Shown: positions 17,436 through 24,012 of the stretch, piece by piece | Numbering within the stretch: the first letter of the stretch is position 1 | Layout: the number at the start of each line of letters is the position of its first letter | DNA from: an uncultured Lachnospiraceae bacterium | GTDB taxonomy: Bacteria > Bacillota > Clostridia > Lachnospirales > Lachnospiraceae | Assembly: GCA_910588285.1 (NCBI GenBank) | Contig: CAJUQB010000071.1 | Span: 1-24,012 of the forward strand | DNA length: 24,012 nucleotides | Direction: 5' to 3' | Notes under the pieces: generated by a model | What the model was told of the DNA's origin: nothing | The model's input: only the letters and a program-made list of their open reading frames with translations | Database searches by the model: none | Made by a program: the position numbers and the translations under genes

Positions 17436-18101
17436 ATGGAAAAATCTACGGACTGGACAAAATACTATAGCAAAAAGAAAAGTGTTTTTTCGAATTTTAC
17501 ACAGCGGTTTACTCTGAGTAAGATTTTATCGGATTATGATACATTGTCCCAATTTATGGAGATCCGTGACGTGATAGAGCTTGGGGGTGGAAACAGTTGT
17601 TTCGCGGAATCCCTGTGCCGTCAGCGGAAGCTTTGGTCATACGATATTATTGATAACAATGAACTGGCTGTCACACTATTCCAGAAGAAAAAACTTGGCT
17701 GCCTTTCCCATAACGGAATCATAATGGATCTAACAGAAGGTTTTCAACCATCAAAGAAGTATGATCTGGTTTATAGCATTGGATTGATTGAACACTTTAA
17801 ACCAAAGGAACGGGAGCGAGTGATTCAGGCGCATTTTTCCTTATGCCGGAAGGGCGGCGGTGTACTCATCAGTTTTCCAACACCTACATTAAAATACAGG
17901 TTTTGGCGTAAGGTTCTGGAAGTAATGCATCTTTGGCAAATTTATGATGAAATGCCTCTGCAGTATGGAGATGTGGAAAACATTCTAACGGAGTGTGGAA
18001 AGGTTGTAAAAGTTGAGATTAATAGAAAACTGTTTTTAACACAGATGATAGTTTTATTCGTAAACAAGGGGAAAAATGAAAACGAATCAGAGACAAGTTA
18101 A
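17436..18101 (+). CDS. Class I SAM-dependent methyltransferase
   Basis: 221-residue methyltransferase. Motif I is DVIELGGGNSCFAE (about residues 47-60); KYDLVYSIGLIEHF is motif IV and LCRKGGGVLISFPTP the following strand. N-terminal DWTKYYSKKKSVFSNFT resembles small capsule-locus methyltransferases. No membrane helices. The 3' end overlaps the next gene by 26 bases. AGGATGG lies upstream of ATG 17436, an acceptable ribosome site. It stands among membrane-bound late genes rather than in the main modification island, which suggests a different target, perhaps the side-chain sugar or a lipid-linked sugar; that is speculation from order. Confidence 0.83.
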   Translation: MEKSTDWTKYYSKKKSVFSNFTQRFTLSKILSDYDTLSQFMEIRDVIELGGGNSCFAESLCRQRKLWSYDIIDNNELAVTLFQKKKLGCLSHNGIIMDLTEGFQPSKKYDLVYSIGLIEHFKPKERERVIQAHFSLCRKGGGVLISFPTPTLKYRFWRKVLEVMHLWQIYDEMPLQYGDVENILTECGKVVKVEINRKLFLTQMIVLFVNKGKNENESETS

Positions 18102-19353
18102 ATGGATTTGTGCCATACAGCTGATAGCGCTATGTATCCTCTGCACGCTCAGCACAATGCTCCATATATCAGATACAGTTCCTGTACTGATCAGCGGCAT
18201 GGTGCTTCTCAGTGGTAGCCTGCTGATATTTATATGGCTAAAAAGTATTTGTAACGGATTTCAATGCAGCATCTTATTTTGTGGCTATTTATTGCGCATC
18301 GTCTTTATGCTCTTGGATTTATATGCCAGAAAGTATTTTACATTATTACATAGCGGGGCAGATACGGAAGGTTTTTTTCAGATTGCCTGCCAATACTATC
18401 ACGGGGATTATAGTGATTACCGTACCTGGTATCCCTATGTGATAAACGGAATTTTTTCTATATTTGGACAAAACCGGTTCATAGCGCAATATATGAATAT
18501 TATATTTTGGGTATTTACCGCATTTTTGATCCTTAAGATATGTGACCTGTTTCATGTTTCGGAACATAGCCGCCTGTTGGCCTGTGGATTGCTGGCATTT
18601 CTTCCTAACAACATTATCCTGAGCAGTATATTGCTGCGGGAAAGTATGATGATATTTTTTGACCTGCTGGGCATGTATTATATGGTGCTTTGGCTGAAAA
18701 ATGGAAGGAGGAGATATTTGCTGTTGGCATTCCTTGCCCCCATACCTGCTATTATTCTACATACGGCATCTATTGGGATGTGGGTAGCATTTGCATTGAT
18801 TACAGCATTATGGAATAAGAAACGGGGAAAATATGCAATCGGTTTGAAAACGGGACTTGTGCTGGTGGGCGGGATACTATTTGTATTCATTCTGTTTTTA
18901 ACAAGCTTAAGTTCTTTGTTCCTGGCATACATAGGCAATGATTTCTCAATCTATGCGATCACACATCGGATTTATGATATTGGGGGCTCGAATTATCTGA
19001 TGAATATGGACTACCAGCATTGGTATGAGCTGATTCCTTTCACTTTGATCCGTATGTTTTATTTTGTCTGTTCTCCGGTACTGACAGAATGCCGTGGCCT
19101 AAGGGATTATTTCTGCGTACTCGGCGATGTACTGCCGACTGTCTTTGTTTTATTCAATATTGGCATTAATATGAGAAAGAAAAATCTTTCGCGTTATGCG
19201 CTTGTTGGGATATTTAGTTATGTGATAACAGTTGGGATATTCGCCTGGGGGACGGCAAATGCCGGAACGGCTATGCGGCACCGAGGGTTGTTATGGGGCG
19301 TTTTGGTTGCAACCTATTGCATTGGCTTTGGAAGGGATGGAGAACTACAATGA
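18076..19353 (+). CDS. Polytopic membrane protein, best candidate for Wzy polymerase
   Basis: 425-residue protein with about 10-12 hydrophobic helices. After the first three helices a loop has HSGADTEGFFQIACQYYHGD, and a later turn reads SSILLRESMMIFFDLLGMYY. The LLRE-S-M-F pattern is common in Firmicute oligosaccharide repeat-unit polymerases and GT39-like membrane proteins. No other full-length gene in the window is a better polymerase candidate. Wzy would join flipped repeat units at the outer face. The adjacent Wzz-like gene, whose ATG overlaps this stop (ATGA at 19350-19353), supports this because polymerase and chain-length regulator commonly sit together. The start at 18076 has AAGGGGAAA just upstream and overlaps the methyltransferase end. 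A GT-C transferase role is the alternative. Confidence 0.65.
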   Translation: MKTNQRQVKWICAIQLIALCILCTLSTMLHISDTVPVLISGMVLLSGSLLIFIWLKSICNGFQCSILFCGYLLRIVFMLLDLYARKYFTLLHSGADTEGFFQIACQYYHGDYSDYRTWYPYVINGIFSIFGQNRFIAQYMNIIFWVFTAFLILKICDLFHVSEHSRLLACGLLAFLPNNIILSSILLRESMMIFFDLLGMYYMVLWLKNGRRRYLLLAFLAPIPAIILHTASIGMWVAFALITALWNKKRGKYAIGLKTGLVLVGGILFVFILFLTSLSSLFLAYIGNDFSIYAITHRIYDIGGSNYLMNMDYQHWYELIPFTLIRMFYFVCSPVLTECRGLRDYFCVLGDVLPTVFVLFNIGINMRKKNLSRYALVGIFSYVITVGIFAWGTANAGTAMRHRGLLWGVLVATYCIGFGRDGELQ

Positions 19354-20720
19354 GTAAAAATAACTGGAAACTAAAAGAGGAACGTGAAATATCAGTCGCA
19401 GACCTGGTGAAGAAAACCATACGAAGTTGGAAATTCATTTTGTGCTGTGCCCTGATTTGTGCCATGATATTTGGCGGGTATAAGTATTATAAGGATCACA
19501 AGGCTTTAAAAAATTATACGGAGCAAGAAACTAGCCCAGTAGAAGTATCGGAACTTACACCGGCAGAAAAAGAGGGGCTGGCGTATGCCAAGGCCTTACA
19601 AAGTTTCCTGGACGGGCAGGATACATATATGGAGGAATCCATATTATTAAAAATAAACCCCTATCAGGAAAACCGGGTTGCCCTGCAATATGAGCTCCGT
19701 GGAGTGAATGAGGATGATGCCCTTGGAATTCTGGAGCAATGTATGTTTTATATAAATGATGGCAGAATGGCATCAGATATCGTACCACGTCATGGAATTG
19801 AGACAACAGCCCAGTATCTTCAGGAATTGATTTGTTCCGATAAATTAGAATCAGCGAATGAAATATCCAATAACAGATCCAACAGATATTTCACGGTCTA
19901 TGTGATAGGGGAAGATACCGACCATGCTGCAAAGTTGGCAGATTCAGTTGAGAAATGCCTGAGGATCTATGGGAAATCCATATTGCCCGCACCAGAACAG
20001 GAATTGGTTTTATTATCCCGCCAGGATAGTGTCATATATGATGATGATTTGGAAATAATACAGAATACCATAAGAGAAACCCGTAATGCCAAGTCCGATA
20101 CATTAAATGCATTGGTATCGCAGTTTTCAGACGCACAAATGGCTGAATACAATGAAATTAATTCTAGGCCGGATGATACTGCAGAACTTCATCCATCTGC
20201 TACAGTTAGCATTGACAAAAAATATGTTATCGCTGGGCTTGCAATTGGAATCTTTATAGGATGCTGCTGGATTGTTTTCTTCTATCTCCTAAATGGCAAG
20301 ATCAAGTCCACTACTGACATTGAGAAGAATTACGATTTGTGTGTCTATGGCACGATAAAAAGACGCGCCAAAAAAGCGACACAAAAGCAACAGGAAAGAG
20401 ACCAAATCCTTGCCCGGATCATATTAAACTGCCATAAGAATCATTTGGAGAAGCTGCTATTTATTTCCGGGCACGAAATGGATGAAACACTCAAAATGGA
20501 ATACGATTATTTTTGCAGCGAAATAGAAAAACAGGGTATCAAGTGTACCGCAGCCGAAAATATGCTAAGCCAGATGGAAATGTATGAGCATATAGGTGAA
20601 AAGGATGCGGTTGTGGTTTTTGCGGAGGCTGAAAAGACCTCATATCAGCTGTTTGATAAAATGCTTATATTTTTAATTGAAAATAATATTCCGTTATCTG
20701 GCGTGATTGTTATGGAATAA
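19350..20720 (+). CDS. Wzz/CpsC-like chain-length protein with C-terminal kinase-like domain lacking Walker A
   Basis: 456-residue protein. One helix near residues 26-46 (FILCCALICAMIFGGYKYY) and one near 290-316 (YVIAGLAIGIFIGCCWIVFF) flank a mostly extracytoplasmic region of about 240 residues with a coiled-coil-like stretch before the second helix: the Wzz/CpsC layout. The cytosolic tail of about 140 residues has KLLFISGHEMDETLKMEY, where a BY-kinase or ParA-like domain would hold its Walker A loop, but GxxxxGKT/S is absent; the end, DAVVVFAEAEKTSYQLFDK and LSGVIVME, matches the last strands of CpsD-type kinases. I read it as a nucleotide-binding fold that has lost catalysis. GGAG (19339-19342) seven bases before ATG 19350, and the start/stop overlap, fix the start. 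No separate kinase gene is in the window. Confidence 0.78.
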   Translation: MSKNNWKLKEEREISVADLVKKTIRSWKFILCCALICAMIFGGYKYYKDHKALKNYTEQETSPVEVSELTPAEKEGLAYAKALQSFLDGQDTYMEESILLKINPYQENRVALQYELRGVNEDDALGILEQCMFYINDGRMASDIVPRHGIETTAQYLQELICSDKLESANEISNNRSNRYFTVYVIGEDTDHAAKLADSVEKCLRIYGKSILPAPEQELVLLSRQDSVIYDDDLEIIQNTIRETRNAKSDTLNALVSQFSDAQMAEYNEINSRPDDTAELHPSATVSIDKKYVIAGLAIGIFIGCCWIVFFYLLNGKIKSTTDIEKNYDLCVYGTIKRRAKKATQKQQERDQILARIILNCHKNHLEKLLFISGHEMDETLKMEYDYFCSEIEKQGIKCTAAENMLSQMEMYEHIGEKDAVVVFAEAEKTSYQLFDKMLIFLIENNIPLSGVIVME

Positions 20721-20732
20721 CAGGGTGGAGAC

Positions 20733-21785
20733 ATGTTCTTATTAAAAGGCTTTATTGTTGTAATTATTATATTTTTTGTCCCATTTTTATTGGGGAACCT
20801 GATCTGTTATAAAGGTTCCCCAGGTATTGCTGACACGCCTGTTCCCAGATTTCTCATTGGCCTTTTTGCATCCCTGGCCCTATTTTGGGTTTTATGTGTA
20901 CCTCTTGCCCTTTTGAAATGCTCCTTTACTGCCCTTGTAATAATATATGCTATCATAGTGGTTATTTTATGCATTATTTCAATATGGGTTTCTTTCCATG
21001 AAAAGCCATGGCGGCAATTTGCTTTCCAATGGGAGGGCATACGGCCCAGAGGATTTGAAATGGGATACCTTGCCCTGTTTTTCTTATTGTTAGGGATACA
21101 GCTCTATTTTACCATATTTTATGAGTCCACTGTCTGGAGCTATGATGACTATGCCTATGTGGTCTCTTCCCTTGATGCAATTACAAGCGACCATATGTAT
21201 ATGACAGACCCGATCTCAGGCAATAACATAGCCTTTTCCTATAAGCGGGTGCTGATTTCCTGGGATATATATATTGCTTTCCTGTCAAAGGTCTCGGGGG
21301 TTTCTGTGACTACAATTGCGCATACGATTATCCCGGCAGCATTCCTTCTGATTGCCTACCTGGTATATTCCTACCTTGCAGCGCAGCTATTCGAAAAAAG
21401 GGAAAACCAGCTTATTTTTATGTGCATCCTCTCTGCAGCCTTTATATTTGGCTTATATTCCCCATATTCGCTGACATTCCGGCTGTTGGTGACGCTTTGG
21501 CAGGGAAAAGCGGTGCTGTCAACGGTTGTCATCCCCTTTTTATTCGGCTTTCTCCCAAAGGTATATACGCAGGAAAAGCAAAGACGGGTATATTTATATC
21601 TTATGATAATCTCAATGGCAGCCTGCTCCTTTACCATGATGGGGTCTGGCATGTCGATTGCTGTTTATGTTGCCATGGTGGTTGTGATATCCCTATACCA
21701 GCGGCGTATTACTGGGCTTAAGTATTGTATCTGTGGCTGTACAGTCCCGGCGATCCAAATATTATTGTATCTGATTCTGCGGTAG
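20733..21785 (+). CDS. DUF6077/GT-C-like membrane protein, N-terminal portion ending at in-frame TAG
   Basis: 350 codons with about 8-9 hydrophobic helices. An outward loop reads ESTVWSYDDYAYVVSSLDA then TSDHMYMTDPISGN, acidic residues in the position expected for GT-C membrane enzymes; the type resembles DUF6077 membrane proteins of Clostridia. GGTGGAG (20724-20730) sits just before ATG 20733. The frame stops at TAG 21783-21785 right after a hydrophobic helix, and the very next codon opens 252 further codons in the same frame. The break looks like a nonsense change in a longer gene rather than a natural end, though a split two-chain protein cannot be excluded. GC content returns towards that of the left part of the locus. 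Function unknown; outer-face sugar transfer is a guess. Confidence 0.65.
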   Translation: MFLLKGFIVVIIIFFVPFLLGNLICYKGSPGIADTPVPRFLIGLFASLALFWVLCVPLALLKCSFTALVIIYAIIVVILCIISIWVSFHEKPWRQFAFQWEGIRPRGFEMGYLALFFLLLGIQLYFTIFYESTVWSYDDYAYVVSSLDAITSDHMYMTDPISGNNIAFSYKRVLISWDIYIAFLSKVSGVSVTTIAHTIIPAAFLLIAYLVYSYLAAQLFEKRENQLIFMCILSAAFIFGLYSPYSLTFRLLVTLWQGKAVLSTVVIPFLFGFLPKVYTQEKQRRVYLYLMIISMAACSFTMMGSGMSIAVYVAMVVVISLYQRRITGLKYCICGCTVPAIQILLYLILR

Positions 21786-22541
21786 GTGAATATGAATATA
21801 ATAGATTTTTTCCGGAATTTGACAAATACACTATGGGGCAGCTACGGCTTCCAGGCACTTTTCTATTTCAGCCTGGTTATCATTCTGATATTAGAAAAAA
21901 AGCGGATCCGCCAAATGGGGACTTGTGGCTATTCCGTATGCATTTTATTTATCATCTATAACCCACTCATGCATCTGCTCTGCCAGTATATATTTGGGCC
22001 ATATGACCTGACAGCATACTACTGCCGCCTGTTCTGCCTGATCCCCATTGTATTTGTGATTGCATATGCAATTGCCCTTGTCCTTCAAAGAACCTCTGGA
22101 GGGAAGAAATTTTTATGTACATTCCTGATGGTTTCTATAGTTGCTGCCAGCGGGCACAGCCCCTACGGGGAGGAATGGTTCATACGGGCCGCCAATTATA
22201 ATAAGGTTCCCAATGACGTGCTGGAGATTTCCGCTTTATTCCCGAAAACAGAAAAAAACATTTCCATTATGGTGCCGTCCGACCTGACGGTATATATGCG
22301 GCAGGTTGATTCCCGCTTCCATATGCCTTATGGGCGAGGGGAAAATACAGGTATCAGTGACCAGATGCTGGGGGAAACGCAGGATGTGAAGGCAATCCTG
22401 AATTATGCAGTAAGCTGGGAAACGGATTATATCGTGACCTTCTATACAGAGGATGTCCTGGCACAATATAAGAATTGGGGCTGTGAGGTGGTGGGATTTA
22501 CCAGTAAATATGTCGTGCTGAGACAGCATTGTCCCAAGTAG
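21786..22541 (+). CDS. DUF6077/GT-C-like membrane protein, C-terminal portion
   Basis: Open frame of 251 residues continuing the frame of the preceding ORF after TAG 21783-21785. It has about four hydrophobic helices (around residues 24-40, 47-65, 75-100, 108-122) and then a soluble tail of about 125 residues with MVPSDLTVYMRQVDSRF and ETDYIVTFYTEDVL, ending SKYVVLRQHCPK. Starts available are GTG 21786, abutting the stop, or ATG 21792; the only Shine-Dalgarno-like TAGGTG overlaps the stop and is three bases from ATG, too close for efficient independent initiation. Coupled re-initiation is possible. Best read as the second half of a membrane protein of about 600 residues. Its own stop is another TAG, followed in the same frame by the MBL domain. 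Confidence 0.6.
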   Translation: MNMNIIDFFRNLTNTLWGSYGFQALFYFSLVIILILEKKRIRQMGTCGYSVCILFIIYNPLMHLLCQYIFGPYDLTAYYCRLFCLIPIVFVIAYAIALVLQRTSGGKKFLCTFLMVSIVAASGHSPYGEEWFIRAANYNKVPNDVLEISALFPKTEKNISIMVPSDLTVYMRQVDSRFHMPYGRGENTGISDQMLGETQDVKAILNYAVSWETDYIVTFYTEDVLAQYKNWGCEVVGFTSKYVVLRQHCPK

Positions 22542-23265
22542 GTCTTAACGCAGTATGCGGATGATACCGGCAGCCAGGCCATGTTTTATACATTGCAAAA
22601 TTTTTTGAACGGATCATTGATTCTCATTGACGATGGCTGGTCTGGTAATACAGATCAGGTTCGGAATATAATTCTGGAAAAGGACGGGATTGTTGACACC
22701 TGGCTCCTCACCCACTACCATCCGGATCATATTGGTGCTTTTAACAATATCTATCAGGATCCGCAGGGAATCGTAATAGACCGTGTATTCGTAACACCCT
22801 ATGATGCCGAATTATTTCAATCTATTGCCCAGGAATGGGATGGGATTGATACCTTCTGCACCTTCGTTGATGCGATTGCCAGTGGGGGAGCCATAAATTA
22901 TGTAACAAAGGATAGCGTAGTGGAGTTTTCGGATATGAAGCTTACGTTCTTGAACTGTTGGGATCATGGAAGAAGCTGTATTATTCTGTGGGGATACACA
23001 TGGAGACATTATGTCTAAGTTCCTGATGGAAAGATATGGTTCAGCGCTTCGGGCGGATTACGTACAGCCCGGACATCATGGGAATAATTCCCTTACGACA
23101 GATTTTTACGATTTGGTTGCTCCCAAAGCCATACTATTTGATGCCCCAGAATGGCTGATGGTTGGTGAAAGCTATGATGCAAAAGTATTAGCGGAATACT
23201 TTCAAGAACAAGACATCCCATACTATGATTACCGGAACGCCCCTAACCGGTTCTTACTGCATTAA
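22542..23265 (+). pseudogene. Metallo-beta-lactamase-fold hydrolase domain, frameshifted
   Basis: Two overlapping frames together encode one MBL domain. Frame one (22542-23018) begins right after TAG 22539-22541, with VLTQYADDTGSQAMFYTLQ, the first strand of the domain, lying before the first ATG (22581); it continues with IDDGWSGNTDQVRN and the metal motif THYHPDHIGAF, and goes wrong after KLTFLNCWD. The frame one base on (22966-23265) supplies EEAVLFCGDTHGD, YVQPGHHGNNSL and LFDAPEWLM. Relatives have about 20-30 residues between the two joined parts, so an out-of-frame deletion near 22960-22970 is likely. No ribosome site precedes 22581. The domain was probably the C-terminal part of the upstream membrane protein (same frame). 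Relation to ComEC-like secreted MBL domains is by motif only. Confidence 0.72.
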
Positions 23266-23280
23266 AAACAGATAGGGCTG

Positions 23281-23333
23281 CCGGGGACGGGTGGGTAGCG
23301 TAACCTCATCCCCCGCTTTCCCACCATCCCCGG
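23281..23333. terminator. GC-rich hairpin between convergent genes
   Basis: CCGGGGA (23281-23287) pairs with TCCCCGG (23327-23333); after a small internal loop GGTGGG (23290-23295) pairs with CCCACC (23320-23325), and AGCG (23297-23300) with CGCT (23314-23317). It lies between the + strand operon end (23265) and the - strand gene end (23360). Read on the - strand a CTGTTTTT tract follows about ten bases beyond the stem; on the + strand no U-run follows directly. A transcription stop for one or both genes is likely, or it is a small palindromic repeat. Confidence 0.5.
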
Positions 23334-23352
23334 ATGAAATCGGGATGATTTT
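23326..23352 (+). terminator. Possible alternative + strand terminator hairpin
   Basis: ATCCC (23326-23330) can pair with GGGAT (23342-23346) and GAT (23333-23335) with ATC (23339-23341) around a GAA loop, with a two-base bulge, followed by GATTTT. It shares bases with the larger hairpin, so the two are alternatives. The T-tract is short; weak evidence. Confidence 0.3.
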
Positions 23353-23359
23353 CCCACAT

Positions 23360-24012
23360 TTATTGCTCCTCCCCAATCAGCACCCGCTTCCCCTCAAAGG
23401 CAAAGCCATAATGCCTGATCTGCTCCTGTTCAAATCCCCGGCCAATCAATGCCGCATCGTAATTCTTATCCCGAATCTGATTTAAAGCGGAGACTACCGT
23501 ATCCTCCAGACTGGCCTCCTTCAAGGGTTTGCGTACCTTGAACTCAATAATAACCGGCTCAAGCCCCTCCTGTCCCCTGGGCACAAGCATGATATCATAC
23601 CGCCCAAACCCACTCTCCCGGTTGGAGGTAATCTCATAACGATCTGCCAGCTCCACCATTAGTCCCAGAACAAAGCCATGATAAAATCGCTCCGGAGCAT
23701 CGGTTTTTGCCGTACTCTTGGCAATATCAAAGCTGCTGAAGGTGGCCAAAGCGATTTCATTCATAAATTCATTCATAGCTTCCACATCGTGCAGCAGCAG
23801 TGCCTTAATAAAGTTATTATAGGGCACATCCTCACCGGAGAACCAGTCCTGGATCATGTTTTCAAACATCATTTGAACTTCCAGGTTGGTCAGCTCCAGC
23901 CGGTAGGTAAACCGTCTGGTTTTTGATGAAAACTGCCGTTCCACCACCTTCAGATACCCACTAGTATAAATGATTTCAAATACCTTTATGTTATTCCCGG
24001 ATTGTGGTATAC
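23360..24012 (-). CDS. PDDEXK_9 nuclease-fold protein (AAA-ATPase-like family), C-terminal part, runs off right edge
   Basis: The gene reads leftward and its 5' part lies beyond the window; about 217 codons are visible. A GTG at 23947 could pose as start, but the frame is open to the edge and encodes family-like sequence (FEIIYTSGYLKVVERQF), so it is a fragment of a longer protein. The visible part holds LTNLEVQMMFENMIQDWF, a helical linker, and the PD-(D/E)xK core GFGRYDIMLVPRG ... PVIIEFKVRK, ending AFEGKRVLIGEEQ. These PDDEXK_9 domains normally follow an N-terminal AAA-ATPase-like domain (PF09820), which would be upstream of the edge. The family is abundant and multicopy in gut Clostridia and Bacteroidetes; its role is not established. 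It is unrelated to polysaccharide synthesis and marks the end of the locus. Confidence 0.85.
   Translation of the reverse strand, partial: IPQSGNNIKVFEIIYTSGYLKVVERQFSSKTRRFTYRLELTNLEVQMMFENMIQDWFSGEDVPYNNFIKALLLHDVEAMNEFMNEIALATFSSFDIAKSTAKTDAPERFYHGFVLGLMVELADRYEITSNRESGFGRYDIMLVPRGQEGLEPVIIEFKVRKPLKEASLEDTVVSALNQIRDKNYDAALIGRGFEQEQIRHYGFAFEGKRVLIGEEQ

Noticed and set aside
19293..19349. N-terminal extension of the Wzz-like frame.
   Set aside because: It overlaps the end of the polymerase candidate; GGAG seven bases before ATG 19350 and the ATGA overlap favour the later start.
21783..22541. Genetic recoding of TAG (for example pyrrolysine) to explain the two in-frame TAG codons.
   Set aside because: Several clear genes of the window end in TAG (9844, 11929, 12850, 13610, 15149), and no pyrrolysine genes are visible; mutation or gene splitting explains the pattern more simply.
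23291..23485. Short + strand open frames over the right-hand hairpin and the end of the PDDEXK gene (also 23678-23926).
   Set aside because: They lie opposite the well-supported - strand gene and encode no recognisable sequence.

Overview
The window is one face of a large cell-surface polysaccharide (capsule/exopolysaccharide) locus. It almost certainly comes from a low-to-mid GC Firmicute of the Clostridia, most likely a gut Lachnospiraceae. The grounds are AGGAGG-type ribosome sites, the protein families seen, and a PDDEXK_9/AAA-like ATPase at the right edge, which is typical of gut anaerobes. This taxonomic placement is inference; no rRNA or tRNA gene is present. All genes from about 45 to 23265 lie on the + strand with gaps of 0-67 bases and several start/stop overlaps, so they read as one long operon whose promoter lies left of the window. 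No gene-free stretch exceeds about 95 bases, and I see no tRNA, rRNA, CRISPR, insertion sequence or riboswitch.

Layout. (1) 45-6732, visibly GC-richer: an initiating phosphoglycosyltransferase, a GT4 glycosyltransferase, a WbpO/TviB-type UDP-HexNAc 6-dehydrogenase, a WbpP-type UDP-GlcNAc 4-epimerase and an AsnB-like amidotransferase. The last three match the known recipe for UDP-GalNAcA and its amide (compare WbpP/WbpO/WbpS in Pseudomonas O6 and WbtF/WbtE/WbtH in Francisella). (2) 6734-9018: two more GT4 transferases. (3) 9086-13610, strongly AT-rich: a modification island of DUF2334 deacetylase-like protein, methyltransferase, DUF362 protein, TupA-type ATP-grasp enzyme and second methyltransferase. 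(4) 13659-20720: Wzx flippase, GT-C-like membrane transferase, GT2-GtrA fusion, third methyltransferase, a polytopic protein that is the best Wzy candidate, and a Wzz-like chain-length protein fused to a kinase-like domain without Walker A. (5) 20733-23265: a DUF6077/GT-C-like membrane protein cut by an in-frame TAG, followed in the same frame, after a second TAG, by a metallo-beta-lactamase domain that is itself frameshifted. (6) A GC-rich hairpin, then a convergent gene on the - strand (PDDEXK_9 protein) running off the right edge.

Working model (inference): the phosphoglycosyltransferase primes undecaprenyl phosphate; three GT4 enzymes add cytosolic sugars including GalNAcA or its amide; the island enzymes trim, methylate or amidate/aminoacylate the lipid-linked unit; Wzx exports it; the polytopic candidate polymerises it and Wzz sets length. 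The GT2-GtrA plus GT-C pair would add a side-chain sugar outside the membrane from an undecaprenyl-phosphate donor. The most interesting parts are the DUF2334-MT-DUF362-TupA-MT island, the degenerate kinase domain on Wzz, and the decaying or recoded membrane-protein/MBL gene.
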